Source of the DNA: Candidatus Chloroploca sp. Khr17
Lineage (GTDB): Bacteria > Chloroflexota > Chloroflexia > Chloroflexales > Chloroflexaceae
Assembly: GCF_004138165.1 (NCBI RefSeq)
Contig: NZ_RYFF01000008.1
Location: 94,209-158,208 of the forward strand
Length of the DNA stretch: 64,000 nucleotides
Direction: 5' to 3'
Shown here one piece after another: positions 26,303-34,318 of this stretch. How positions within the stretch are numbered: the stretch's first letter is position 1; every line of letters starts with the position of its first letter. The translations under genes and the position numbers were made by a program. Under the pieces are notes generated by a model. The model made no database searches. It saw only the letters and a program-made list of their open reading frames with translations, and was not told where the DNA came from.

Positions 26303-27505
26303 ATGAATAAAAAGACAATCCGCGATATCGAGTGGAGTGGCAAGCGTGCGCTGGTGCGCGTCGACTTTAATGTGCCACAGGATAGTGAAGGCAATGTCAC
26401 TGATGATACCCGCATCCGCGCCGCGTTGCCGACAATTCGTTACTTGTTAGAGCACGGGGCCAATGGGGTGGTGTTGATGTCACACCTGGGGCGACCTAAA
26501 GGCAAGGTCAATGCAAAGTATAGCATGCGCCCAGTCGTGGAGCGCCTCTTTGAGTTGTTGCCCGAGGCCCACGAGGTGCGCAAAACCGAAGTTACGACGG
26601 GCGAGGCCGCCGAGGCTGCCGCTGCGGCGCTACAGCCTGGGACGGTCTTGATGCTGGAGAATACGCGGTTTGACCCACGTGAAGAGGCGAATGACGCCGG
26701 GATGGCCGCCGAACTCGCCCGCCTGGGTGATGTGTTTGTCAACGACGCCTTTGGGGCCGCCCATCGTGCGAACGCTTCAACCGAAGGGGTGGCGCACCAC
26801 CTGCCCGCTGTCGCCGGCTTCCTGATGGAGAAGGAACTGGAGTATATCGGCGGGGCGCTGGAACAACCAAAACGCCCCTTTGTAACGATCATTGGCGGGG
26901 CCAAGATCAGCGATAAGATCGGTGTCATTGACAACCTTCTTGGCAAAGTTGATGCCCTGCTGATCGGTGGGGGCATGGCCAATACGTTCCTGCTGGCCGA
27001 AGGCAAAGAGATGGGCGATTCGCTCATCGAGCCTGAGAGCGTTGAAACTGCGCGTGCCTTGATCGCCAAAGCTCGGGCGGCCAATGTGCGTCTGTTGCTG
27101 CCCGTTGATGCCGTGATTGCCGATGCGTTCAGCGCCGAGGCCAACACACAAATAGTCAGCGTTGATGCCATCCCCGCAGGCTGGCGCATGCTCGATATTG
27201 GCCCCGAGACAACCAAGCAGTATCGCAGTGAAGTCGCCGCCGCGCAACTGGTCATCTGGAACGGCCCCATGGGGGTCTTCGAGCTTGACCCGTTTGCGGG
27301 TGGAACGCGGGCGATTGCCAGTACAATGGCCGAAGCCGCCGCTGGTGGTGCCATCACGATTGTTGGTGGCGGCGACTCGGTCGCTGCGGTCGAGCAGGCC
27401 GGCCTCGCCGCCCAGATGTCGCACGTCTCGACCGGAGGCGGTGCTTCGCTCGAATTGCTCGAAGGCAAGAGCTTGCCTGGGATCGCGGCGCTACAGGATC
27501 GGTGA
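26303..27505 (+). CDS. pgk: Phosphoglycerate kinase
   Basis: 400 residues, normal for Pgk, which transfers phosphate between 1,3-bisphosphoglycerate and ADP. Seen: [87 protein letters not shown] and [20 protein letters not shown] 9 nt before the ATG fixes the start; the open frame upstream is spurious. It is monocistronic, with a terminator downstream. Confidence 0.97.
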   Translation: MNKKTIRDIEWSGKRALVRVDFNVPQDSEGNVTDDTRIRAALPTIRYLLEHGANGVVLMSHLGRPKGKVNAKYSMRPVVERLFELLPEAHEVRKTEVTTGEAAEAAAAALQPGTVLMLENTRFDPREEANDAGMAAELARLGDVFVNDAFGAAHRANASTEGVAHHLPAVAGFLMEKELEYIGGALEQPKRPFVTIIGGAKISDKIGVIDNLLGKVDALLIGGGMANTFLLAEGKEMGDSLIEPESVETARALIAKARAANVRLLLPVDAVIADAFSAEANTQIVSVDAIPAGWRMLDIGPETTKQYRSEVAAAQLVIWNGPMGVFELDPFAGGTRAIASTMAEAAAGGAITIVGGGDSVAAVEQAGLAAQMSHVSTGGGASLELLEGKSLPGIAALQDR

Positions 27506-27515
27506 GATGCAGATT

Positions 27516-27550
27516 AGCCGACCACGAATAGGGCACGAATATACGAATAC
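27516..27550 (-). repeat. Fragment related to the AGTCTGTAACC MITE
   Basis: GCCGACCACGAATAGGGCAC and GAATATACGAATACG match the inner arm of the elements at 35830-35978 and 61975-62121. Terminal repeats are absent, so this is a partial copy. Confidence 0.5.
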
Positions 27551-27573
27551 GTGCAGCACCAGCAAAGGATAGT

Positions 27574-27623
27574 CGTGAAGAAGCCGCAAAGCCAGCTTTT
27601 GCTGGCTTTGCGGCTTCTTCACG
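27574..27623. terminator. Bidirectional hairpin terminator, perfect 23-bp stem
   Basis: Arms of 23 bases starting CGTGAAGAAGCCGCAAAGCC enclose TTTT, between the convergent pgk and quinone-oxidoreductase genes. The apex is GCCAGC-TTTT-GCTGGC. Confidence 0.85.
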
Positions 27624-27640
27624 GATGTACCAGCAATGGG

Positions 27641-28636
27641 TTACGCCTGCACATCAACCACAATGCGCCCACGCACCTGGGCCTGGGTGATCGTTTCGCT
27701 ATACTCTGGCACGGCTGCAAGCGGAATCACGCTGGTCATGCGATCAAGCACGTCGGTCGGCAAATCACGGGCGAGGCGTTCCCATGCGGCGAGGCGTTCG
27801 GGCAAGGGCACCATGACCGACTCGACCCCGACGAGCTTGACGCTCCGCAGAATAAAGGGGAAGACCGAGGAGGTGAATTCAACGCCGCCCGCGTTGCCAC
27901 AGGCCGCAACGACACCATGCGAGGCAACGGTGCGGAAGATGCCGCCGAGGGTTGGGCCACCAACGGTATCCACTGCGCCAGCCCAGCGCTCGCTTTCGAG
28001 CGGGCGGCCAGGCTTGGTAAAGAACGAACGGTCAAGAATGTCAGCGGCCCCCAGGTCACGGAGGTAATCCGCCTCTTCGGGGCGCCCGGTCGAAGCCACC
28101 ACCTTGTAGCCAGCACGGGCCAGCAGCGCAACGGCCACGCTACCCACGCCGCCAGCGGCCCCGGTGACCACCACCTCGCGGCCATCGTTGGTCAAACCGT
28201 GGCGTTCCAGCGCCAGCACACAGAGCATCGCCGTGAAACCGGCCGTGCCGATTGCCATTGCCTGTTGCAGCGTCAGCCCTTTGGGCAAGGGCACCAGCCA
28301 GCCGGCCTTGACCCGGTTGAACTGACTGAAGCCACCCCAGTGGCGTTCGCCAACGCCCCACCCCGTCAGCACCACCTCGTCACCAGGCTTATACGCGGAT
28401 GACTGCGACTCGACCACGGTACCGGCAAAATCAATCCCCGGGGCCATCGGATTGACCCGCAAAATCTTGCCCTTGCCAGTCACCGCCAGCCCATCTTTGT
28501 AATTCAAGGTGGAATAGGCAACTTTCACCAGGACTTCACCCGGAGGCAGATCGGCCACCCGCACGTCACGCAACTCAACGCGGCGCGTGCCAGCGTCTTC
28601 CTCGACGACCAGGGCACGAAAAGATTCATTGCTCAT
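27641..28636 (-). CDS. acuI: AcuI-type NADPH-dependent quinone/acryloyl-CoA reductase (YhdH family)
   Basis: 331 residues of the zinc-free MDR family. Seen: YSTLNYKDGLAVTGKGK at the N-terminus, PGIDFAGTVVES, the Rossmann loop VVTGAAGGVGSVAVALLAR, VVASTGRPEEADYLRDLGA and GVVAACGNAGG. This combination is characteristic of AcuI/YhdH, which reduces acryloyl-CoA to propionyl-CoA. In phototrophic Chloroflexi acryloyl-CoA is a bound intermediate of the 3-hydroxypropionate cycle enzyme, so a free AcuI may serve detoxification; that is inference. The gene is monocistronic. Confidence 0.85.
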   Translation of the reverse strand: MSNESFRALVVEEDAGTRRVELRDVRVADLPPGEVLVKVAYSTLNYKDGLAVTGKGKILRVNPMAPGIDFAGTVVESQSSAYKPGDEVVLTGWGVGERHWGGFSQFNRVKAGWLVPLPKGLTLQQAMAIGTAGFTAMLCVLALERHGLTNDGREVVVTGAAGGVGSVAVALLARAGYKVVASTGRPEEADYLRDLGAADILDRSFFTKPGRPLESERWAGAVDTVGGPTLGGIFRTVASHGVVAACGNAGGVEFTSSVFPFILRSVKLVGVESVMVPLPERLAAWERLARDLPTDVLDRMTSVIPLAAVPEYSETITQAQVRGRIVVDVQA

Positions 28637-28745
28637 CGTTCTACCTTCTTTGGCTTGCGCTTGCTACTTCTTCACCACTCTGATGTTCACGATTATAAAG
28701 GAGGGGCGGGGCTTTGCCAAATATAGCCTGCGGCACCCAAGCATT

Positions 28746-28802
28746 GTGTCGTAGCAGGTCAAAAACGCCAGCAAAGCTGGCGTTTTTGACCTGCTACGAC
28801 AC
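28746..28802. terminator. Hairpin terminator, perfect 27-bp stem
   Basis: Perfect 27-base arms starting GTGTCGTAGCAGGTCAAAAA enclose AAA. It lies just after the stop codon of the lipoprotein gene on the minus strand. The apex is CGCCAGC-AAA-GCTGGCG. Confidence 0.85.
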
Positions 28803-28807
28803 GGGAT

Positions 28808-31204
28808 TTAGGGCTGAACGGCGTTCAGTTGGAGTTCGACGACATCGGCGTTGAGATCAATCGGTTCCAGGTCGTCATTTGACGCAATGAGCAGAAAGCC
28901 ATCCTGGAAGGCCTGGACGCTGAGTGCATATATTGCATCGGGCTTCACGTCGGCACTGTTATAGGCCAGTTCAAGCTCGAAGGTCTCGGTCGTCGCTTCC
29001 GTGGTTACTGTGGTCGCTGTGGCAAGCGGAGCTCCCGTTTCGCGTTCAACCAGCACCACCGAGAGATCAAGCCCTGGCGCGAAGGGCTGCCCTGACGGGG
29101 CACGGATGATGACCCGCAGGGTTGCGTCGGGTGTTGGCGTTGGTTCTTCAACAATAACGACCTGTTCCACGATCAACTCCAGGGGATCCTGGATCGCGCC
29201 ACTACTGATCGCGAGCACAGGTTGAGGAGTGTTGTATTGGGTACCATCGGGCGTAAAGATCCCGGCTTCAAGTTGATAGTCGCCTCGTTCATCAAGCGTT
29301 GCACGGTTGTAAGGAACCGCCACCTCAAGCGGTAAGCTCTGGTCACTGAGATCATAGGTCTGAACGACGACGAGATCAGGTTGCCCTTCGGCAATACCAG
29401 CCAGGCGCAAGCGCACAAAGAGCTGACTTTCAGACGGGAATGGGTCTGTGTTCGCGCCAGTGAGTTGAACCTCCAGCGTGCCAAAGGGTTCCGGCAAAGC
29501 GACGAGTTCAATTGCTTCGGTAGCAGCAATGAGTTCGAGATCAGCCAGGAAGAGCGCGCCGCCCGCGCTTTCGGGATAGAGTTCGATCGCCGCGAGTTGA
29601 GCCCGATCAATGCCAGCGAATTGATCCAGCGGCAGGCGGAAGCTGCCAGGATAGACTGGATCCGTCCAGCGACTGGCGATCAGCGAGCCCGACGGAAAGG
29701 GCACCGTCACGGTCTGTTCCGCGGTGGCCCCGGCTTGATCCTGGAGCACAATCCGCACGCGCTGCGCTTCACCAGGCGCAAGTTGCGGATCAGTGGGGTC
29801 AAGGGCCAGACGTAGTTGCAAGGCGGTTGCGTCCCGGGTATCCCCTGCGGTGGGGGGAAGGTCAACCCGTACGCGGGCCTCAGCGGTCGTCCAGGTGAAA
29901 TGGATCTGCGCCGTGCCGCCCGGGGTAATCACCAGCGGACGACACGGGATACCGACGCCAAAACCCTGATAAGGACAAAAATCGAGCGTGCCAGCTTGCA
30001 CCGTCACCGCGCCACCCAGTGGCCCAACGTCAAGTTCCGTGCTACGCAACGCCGACAACACCGGACGGCGCTGCACCGCCGGGTAGACAACGAAGCTCTG
30101 CGTTGGCACACCGGCCAGCGTTGCAGGCACTGGTTGCGCGGGATCAACGACTTCCAGCGCAAAGAGCGTGTCGGTACGCCAGGCCTCAAGCAAGTCAGGG
30201 GCAAACGCCTCAAGAAAGCCCCGCTGATCGGCGCGCGGCATGCGTGGAGTCTCAGGGTCACAAAAACCAAATGCCGAACGCGAATCATCGACGGTCAGGA
30301 CATCATTGAAGAAATTGTGATTGGCCCCGGGCAAGAGGACGCTCATGGCAGGGTGCTGGCGCTGCGGATCAATGCGTGCGCCTTCCACATAGTGCTGACC
30401 ATCCAGGCTCGCAACATCGCCATCGCACGAGGGCAAAACCACGACCAGAGGAAGATCTAGCGCCGGTGCGGTCGTAAAAGGAACCGGCGCAAAGAGTGGC
30501 GTCTCAAGCGTTGGCGCTAACAACAACAGACCGCGTACCTGGAGCGCAGGGTCATTCGACCAGGCCTGGCCCACCCCATAGGCAGCCATGCCCCCTCGTG
30601 AATGACCAATCAGATACCGCTGGGTCAGATCGGCCTCAACCCCATTCGCCAGCGCAAATGCCTGAGGCCCGCTTCCCAACGCTTCCAACTGGCGTTCCAA
30701 AATCAACTGCACCCGTGGCGTCTCGAGGACATTGCCTTCATCATCGAATGCGCTGCGGAAAGCCATATTGAGATCAGGTGCAAGCGCGATAAAACCGCGC
30801 TCGGCCAGCGCCTCAAGCAGATACGCAAACCCGGGATCATTGCGTTGCTGCACCGCCTGTGGACAGCTAAACGGCTCTTCCTCTTGATCGGGCGGCGTCG
30901 GACAGACCGCGTGACTCCCGTGCAACACCAGCGCCAGCGGGTAGCTTCCAGGGCTCGTGGGCGCAGCCACGGTACCACGGAGTTCGAGCAATTCAGTTGC
31001 ACCGAAACCAATTTCGACCTGCACATCGGTTGCGCCAAGCTCATAGGGATGGGCCGTCACTGGCACCGCCGCCGGAGGCTCGGTCGGCGAAGGTAACGTA
31101 GCGGTCGGCAGCGGTGCAGGCGCAGCGGCGCACGCGCCAAGCAAGGCAAACAGAGCCATCATCAGGCCCATCCGAGCTACCCAGGATAAAGAGGCAGCCA
31201 TCAT
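28808..31204 (-). CDS. Lipoprotein with alpha/beta-hydrolase domain and long C-terminal beta region
   Basis: 798 residues. The N-terminus LMMALFALLGAC is a lipobox, followed by a Pro/Thr-rich spacer. Residues 55-360 are an alpha/beta hydrolase: LALVLHGSHAVCPTPP (oxyanion region), GFIALAPDLN, nucleophile elbow YLIGHSRGGMAAYG, a later acidic VVVLPSCDGDV and a His in LLPGANHNFFND. This resembles dienelactone-hydrolase or chlorophyllase-like secreted hydrolases. The C-terminal 430 residues are strand-rich repeats without a recognised enzyme. The start is ATGATG with AAGGATAA upstream. Substrate unknown. Confidence 0.8.
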   Translation of the reverse strand: MMAASLSWVARMGLMMALFALLGACAAAPAPLPTATLPSPTEPPAAVPVTAHPYELGATDVQVEIGFGATELLELRGTVAAPTSPGSYPLALVLHGSHAVCPTPPDQEEEPFSCPQAVQQRNDPGFAYLLEALAERGFIALAPDLNMAFRSAFDDEGNVLETPRVQLILERQLEALGSGPQAFALANGVEADLTQRYLIGHSRGGMAAYGVGQAWSNDPALQVRGLLLLAPTLETPLFAPVPFTTAPALDLPLVVVLPSCDGDVASLDGQHYVEGARIDPQRQHPAMSVLLPGANHNFFNDVLTVDDSRSAFGFCDPETPRMPRADQRGFLEAFAPDLLEAWRTDTLFALEVVDPAQPVPATLAGVPTQSFVVYPAVQRRPVLSALRSTELDVGPLGGAVTVQAGTLDFCPYQGFGVGIPCRPLVITPGGTAQIHFTWTTAEARVRVDLPPTAGDTRDATALQLRLALDPTDPQLAPGEAQRVRIVLQDQAGATAEQTVTVPFPSGSLIASRWTDPVYPGSFRLPLDQFAGIDRAQLAAIELYPESAGGALFLADLELIAATEAIELVALPEPFGTLEVQLTGANTDPFPSESQLFVRLRLAGIAEGQPDLVVVQTYDLSDQSLPLEVAVPYNRATLDERGDYQLEAGIFTPDGTQYNTPQPVLAISSGAIQDPLELIVEQVVIVEEPTPTPDATLRVIIRAPSGQPFAPGLDLSVVLVERETGAPLATATTVTTEATTETFELELAYNSADVKPDAIYALSVQAFQDGFLLIASNDDLEPIDLNADVVELQLNAVQP

Positions 31205-31285
31205 GTGTTATCCTTAACTGATTCAATCAAATAGCAGCATAACCATCATCTTACACCAGATCTACCATCGTTCACAGACAAGAAG

Positions 31286-31356
31286 TAGGGGCACCCCTTG
31301 CGGGTGCCCTTGCGGGTGCCCTGGTGGGGTGCATGCACGGCAGATGCAATCGCCCT
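31286..31356 (-). repeat. Interspersed GC-rich repeat, reverse-oriented partial copy
   Basis: On the minus strand it starts AGGGCGATTGCATCTGCCGT and contains two GGGCACCCGCAAGGG units. It corresponds to the left half of the 19377-19533 element. Confidence 0.65.
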
Positions 31357-31378
31357 GTGTGTCAAGTCAGGGCTGATG

Positions 31379-31411
31379 ATTTGACGCAAAGGCGCAAAGG
31401 CGCAAAGAGTA
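31379..31411 (+). repeat. GCAAAGGCGCAAAGGCGC repeat
   Basis: TTTGACGCAAAGGCGCAAAG and the following GCGCAAAGAG recur near 56229-56256 and, inverted, near 11806-11838. All three lie outside genes. Confidence 0.55.
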
Positions 31412-31432
31412 CTACGAGCAAAGGAGTAGCTG

Positions 31433-32185
31433 ATGAGCACGTCACTTGAACACGACGTCTTCTGGAAGATCCACCGCGATCTGCCCCGCGAAGCGCCAGG
31501 CAGCGATGAAGCAACCCTGCAAGCGCTCGCGATGCTGCCGGATCTCCCCACTAACGCACGCATTCTTGATGTTGGGTGTGGCCCGGGGACACAGACGCTT
31601 GCCCTTGCCAGGGCCACCCAGGCGCATATCACTGCAGTTGACACCTATCAGCTTTTCCTCGACGAACTAGCCTGCCGTGCCGCCGTGGCGGGTGTTGCCG
31701 AACGCATCGTCCCTGTGCAAGCCTCGATGTTTGAGTTGCCCTTTCAGGAGCCGTTTGAGCTGATCTGGTCTGAAGGCGCGATCTATATCATCGGGTTCGC
31801 CGAGGGCCTTACGGCCTGGCGGCGTCACCTCAAACCAGGTGGCTCCATCGTCGTCAGCGAGCTCGCGTGGTTGCAAACTGATCCACCCGCCGAAGCACGC
31901 CAATTCTGGCAAGAGGCCTATCCGGGCATGGCAACGCTCGACGCAAACCTGGACTGTTTGGAAGCGGCAGGCTACCGGTCGCTAGGCCATTTCGTGCTGC
32001 CCGAAGAAGCCTGGTGGACCAACTACTACCACCCGATGGCCGCACGGATTGCCCTGCTGCGCACGCAATACCATGACAACCCCGAGGCTCAGCGCATCCT
32101 CGATCTTGAACAGGCCGAGATCGAACTCTATCGGCGGTATGCGTCCTCGTATGGCTATGTCTTTTACCTGATGCAAGCAGCGTGA
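31433..32185 (+). CDS. Class I SAM-dependent methyltransferase
   Basis: 250 residues with an AAAGGAGTAG ribosome site. Motif I ILDVGCGPGTQTLALA near residue 45, acidic loop ITAVDTYQLF, VQASMFELPF and WSEGAIYIIGF (motif IV region), and LKPGGSIVVSE (post-I strand) are all present. The substrate cannot be told from the sequence. It is monocistronic, upstream of the cytochrome b module, from which a 120-nt gap separates it. Confidence 0.85.
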   Translation: MSTSLEHDVFWKIHRDLPREAPGSDEATLQALAMLPDLPTNARILDVGCGPGTQTLALARATQAHITAVDTYQLFLDELACRAAVAGVAERIVPVQASMFELPFQEPFELIWSEGAIYIIGFAEGLTAWRRHLKPGGSIVVSELAWLQTDPPAEARQFWQEAYPGMATLDANLDCLEAAGYRSLGHFVLPEEAWWTNYYHPMAARIALLRTQYHDNPEAQRILDLEQAEIELYRRYASSYGYVFYLMQAA

Positions 32186-32305
32186 GGGCACAGTAACATC
32201 TAGCGTACTTTTCTACCAGTTCTCCTCAACTCCTCCATACTCTCTTGCTATTGTAGATCCAGGTAAGCAACGATGTCGCCTGGATCGACAGTGGGAGAGT
32301 AGCGT

Positions 32306-33643
32306 ATGTCATGGTTGAGCAATGCATTTGACCGTCTGCGGTTTCGTGCTCGTCCGCCTAGCGATGATCGCAGCCGTATGCGTGCGGTTGCCAACAATCT
32401 GATTTTACACCTGCATCCCACCCGTGTCCCCGTACCGGCGTTGCGCTTCACGCATACCTGGGGGCTGGGTGGGATTTCGGCGTTCTTGACGGTAATTCTG
32501 GTGATCACCGGGGTGCTGCTGATGTTTCGCTATGATGCGAGTGTCGAGCGGGCCTACACTTCGATCCAGACGCTTGAGACCGTGGTGCCGTTTGGTGCGT
32601 TGATCCGCAATCTGCACCACTGGTCGGCCAATCTGCTCGTCATTACGGTGCTGCTCCATCTTGTGCGGGTCTTCCTGACCGGGGGCTTTTTCCGTGATCG
32701 CCGCGGCAACTGGATCTTCGGGCTCTTTCTGCTGCTGATCGTGCTCGCCTTCAATTTTACCGGCTATCTGCTGCCCTGGGATCAGTTGGCGTTCTGGGCG
32801 ATCACGGTAGGCACCGGCTTGCTTGATTATGTCCCGGTGGTCGGGGTGCTGGTGGCTAATTTTCTGCTCGGTGGGCGCGAGGTTGGGCAGGCAGCGCTGC
32901 GGAATTTCTACGCGCTGCACGTTGCCGTGCTGCCGGTCGTTTTGATGCTGGCACTGTCGTACCATTTCTGGCGGGTGCGCAAAGATGGTGGTGTGGCGCT
33001 GCCCGACCAGACCGGCCCCGTCGAGAAGTTGACGACAATCCCGCATCTCGTTGGCATCGAGCTCGGCATCGCGCTGGTCACCCTTACGGCCATTATGCTC
33101 TTTGCGATGCTTATCCCGGCCCCACTAGAGGCAATGGCAAATCCGGCGCATCCGCCGAATCCGGCCAAGGCGGCCTGGTATTTCCTGGGCGTGCAAGAGT
33201 TGTTGCTGCATATGCATCCCCTGGCAGCGCTCGCTTTGTCGACCATCGGGTTGCTCGGGCTAGCCACTGTGCCCTTCTGGGATCGCGACGATAGCGCCAT
33301 CGGCATCGGTGGGCGCTCGGCGCGTGGCCGCAAAGCCGCCTGGCTGGGCGTCGCGCTCAGTCTTCTGCTCACGCCGCTGCTCGTGATCATTGATGAATGG
33401 TGGCTCGATCTGCCTACACTCTTGCCCGGTCTCCCCACCCTTGTCTCTAATGGTCTGATCCCACTCAGCCTGACCCTCGCTGGTCTTGCCGGCGTCTACT
33501 GGCTGATCCGGCGCGTGCTGCGCACCCGCCACAACGAAGCTTTGGTTGGCCTCTTTAGCTTTACGATGAGCGCCCTTGTGGTGCTGACCCTGATTGGTAT
33601 CTTTTTTCGCGGCCCCAATATGGCCCTCGTCTGGCCCTGGTGA
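32306..33643 (+). CDS. Cytochrome b of a bc-type quinol oxidoreductase (b6-like heme spacing)
   Basis: 445 residues, about 10 transmembrane helices, first gene of a three-gene module. The heme ligand pairs are visible in RNLHHWSANLLVITVLLHL (His to His 14 residues) and ALHVAVLPVVLMLALSYH (15 residues). The 15-residue second spacing is that of b6-type proteins. GYLLPWDQLAFWA is the Qo-site region. The usual PEWY motif reads AAWY (in PAKAAWYFLG), so its Glu is missing. Both the N-terminal (b6) and C-terminal (subunit IV-like) parts are in one chain. GGGAGAG precedes the ATG. Confidence 0.92.
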   Translation: MSWLSNAFDRLRFRARPPSDDRSRMRAVANNLILHLHPTRVPVPALRFTHTWGLGGISAFLTVILVITGVLLMFRYDASVERAYTSIQTLETVVPFGALIRNLHHWSANLLVITVLLHLVRVFLTGGFFRDRRGNWIFGLFLLLIVLAFNFTGYLLPWDQLAFWAITVGTGLLDYVPVVGVLVANFLLGGREVGQAALRNFYALHVAVLPVVLMLALSYHFWRVRKDGGVALPDQTGPVEKLTTIPHLVGIELGIALVTLTAIMLFAMLIPAPLEAMANPAHPPNPAKAAWYFLGVQELLLHMHPLAALALSTIGLLGLATVPFWDRDDSAIGIGGRSARGRKAAWLGVALSLLLTPLLVIIDEWWLDLPTLLPGLPTLVSNGLIPLSLTLAGLAGVYWLIRRVLRTRHNEALVGLFSFTMSALVVLTLIGIFFRGPNMALVWPW

Positions 33644-33652
33644 GGAGGTACG

Positions 33653-34165
33653 ATGACAACGCAGCCTACAAATGCTACGCCTGAGACAACGATGAGTCGA
33701 CGCAATTTCCTGAGTCTTGGCCTGGGGGCCCTCGGTCTGATGGGTCTGTTGCAGACTGGAGTGATGACCGTTCAGTTTTTGGGGCCACGTCGCGTTGATG
33801 GTGAATTTGGGGGAGTCGTGCAAGCCGGACTGGTCGAGAGTTTCCCGTCTGGTTCAGTCACCGAATTTCCCGATGGGCGGTTCTTCCTGGTGCGCCTGGC
33901 CGACGGCGGCTTTCTGGCCGTCTATCGCCGCTGTACCCACCTCGGCTGCGCCGTCAGTTGGCAAGCCGCCGAGAACCGGTTTGCCTGCCCGTGCCATGGT
34001 TCCAATTTTGACCAGGAGGGCGATGTAGAGAATCCGCCAGCGCCACGAGCACTTGACACCTTTGCGATCACGATTGTCGATGGCAACGTCATCGTTGACA
34101 CCGCCGAGCCACGCCAGCGGGATGCGTTTGATGCGACGCAGGTTGTCTATCCGCCTGGGGCGTAG
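33653..34165 (+). CDS. Rieske iron-sulfur protein
   Basis: 170 residues, 9 nt after cytochrome b, with GGAGGT upstream. A Tat-like signal [19 protein letters not shown] is followed by the Rieske domain. The two cluster-binding boxes CTHLGC and CPCHGS carry both Cys and His ligands and the bridging disulfide. It would pass electrons from quinol to the c-type cytochrome encoded next. Confidence 0.95.
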   Translation: MTTQPTNATPETTMSRRNFLSLGLGALGLMGLLQTGVMTVQFLGPRRVDGEFGGVVQAGLVESFPSGSVTEFPDGRFFLVRLADGGFLAVYRRCTHLGCAVSWQAAENRFACPCHGSNFDQEGDVENPPAPRALDTFAITIVDGNVIVDTAEPRQRDAFDATQVVYPPGA

Positions 34166-34224
34166 GTCTTCAGCCCTTCGCAAGAACTATACATAAGTAG
34201 TCCGCTCATTGCCCCCTCCCCAGC

Positions 34225-34245
34225 CCTCCCCCGCTGGGGGAGGGA
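34225..34245. terminator. GC-rich hairpin between Rieske and cytochrome c genes
   Basis: CCCTCCCCC-GCT-GGGGGAGGG is a perfect 9-bp hairpin in the 153-nt gap. It has no T-run, so it may be a processing or REP-type structure and not a true terminator. Confidence 0.35.
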
Positions 34246-34318
34246 GCCGGACTCCTCCCTCCAGCGGGCGGGACGCCCGCGCACCCAGGTTGTACGCTCA
34301 GCAAAAAGAAAGAAGCAT

